Below are positions 63,991-64,000 of a DNA stretch of 64,000 nucleotides, piece by piece. The notes under the pieces are model-generated. The model was not told the origin of the DNA, searched no databases, and saw only the letters and a list, made by a program, of their open reading frames with translations. A program made the position numbers and the translations under genes. The stretch's first letter is position 1. Every line of letters starts with the position of its first letter. This stretch comes from Theristus sp. LFF4_11 (taxonomy: Eukaryota; Nematoda; Chromadorea; Monhysterida; Xyalidae): positions 1 to 64,000 of the forward strand of contig JASANC010001295.1 of NCBI GenBank assembly GCA_030248135.1, read 5' to 3'.

Positions 63991-64000
63991 CTTATCAAAA

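Overview
The window is animal nuclear DNA. Two conserved genes are split by many GT-AG introns, there are no operons or bacterial signals, and most of the rest is transposable elements. The organism is probably an invertebrate with a repeat-rich genome, possibly an ecdysozoan such as a nematode. I cannot name the species, and the phylum is a guess.

Layout. (1) 1-~10.5 kb: the 3' part of a Ty3/Gypsy-type LTR retrotransposon. It has an integrase end (1-1332), a 1.6-kb spacer, one intact 2,221-codon ORF with a CCHC zinc knuckle, then a polypurine tract and a probable 3' LTR. A huge knuckle protein downstream of integrase is the most unusual coding feature here. (2) 11.1-12.7 kb: a broken endonuclease/exonuclease/phosphatase gene fragment on the minus strand. 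(3) 13-16.4 kb: nested hAT-type MITEs and a tRNA-derived SINE in a C/G-homopolymer repeat. (4) 16.8-30.6 kb: a complete SEC63 gene, 20 coding exons and 822 codons. Its introns hold several hAT elements with exact or near-exact 8-bp target duplications, a second SINE, a fold-back element and palindromic MITEs. A 23-bp minisatellite starts within a few bases of the stop codon. (5) 34.0-38.8 kb: a complete SLC35F5-like gene on the minus strand, 10 exons and 427 codons, tail-to-tail with SEC63. (6) 39-48.3 kb: no host gene. There is a 1.4-kb direct duplication and long poly-G/poly-C repeats with hAT-type elements nested up to three deep. (7) 48.8-54 kb: a small inverted-repeat element and a six-exon multi-pass membrane protein gene (364 codons) whose third intron holds a Tc1/mariner-type element. 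(8) 54.9-60.7 kb: a nearly complete Penelope-like element on the minus strand. It has a spliced ORF1 with a coiled coil and a separate ORF encoding an N-terminal GIY-YIG nuclease plus reverse transcriptase. It lies between two copies of a 0.78-kb sequence that carries hammerhead-ribozyme-like motifs. (9) 60.8-64 kb: more G/C-rich repeat, an autonomous-size relative of the 13-kb MITE, and hAT fragments.

The two host genes act at membranes: SEC63 at the ER translocon, and the SLC35F-type protein as a predicted multi-pass transporter. They show no functional link beyond adjacency. The clearest overall result is mobile-element history. Intact 8-bp duplications and three paralogous empty sites within the window allow exact element boundaries and an insertion order. 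Internal sequence shared by three MITE families suggests they descend from one ancestor.
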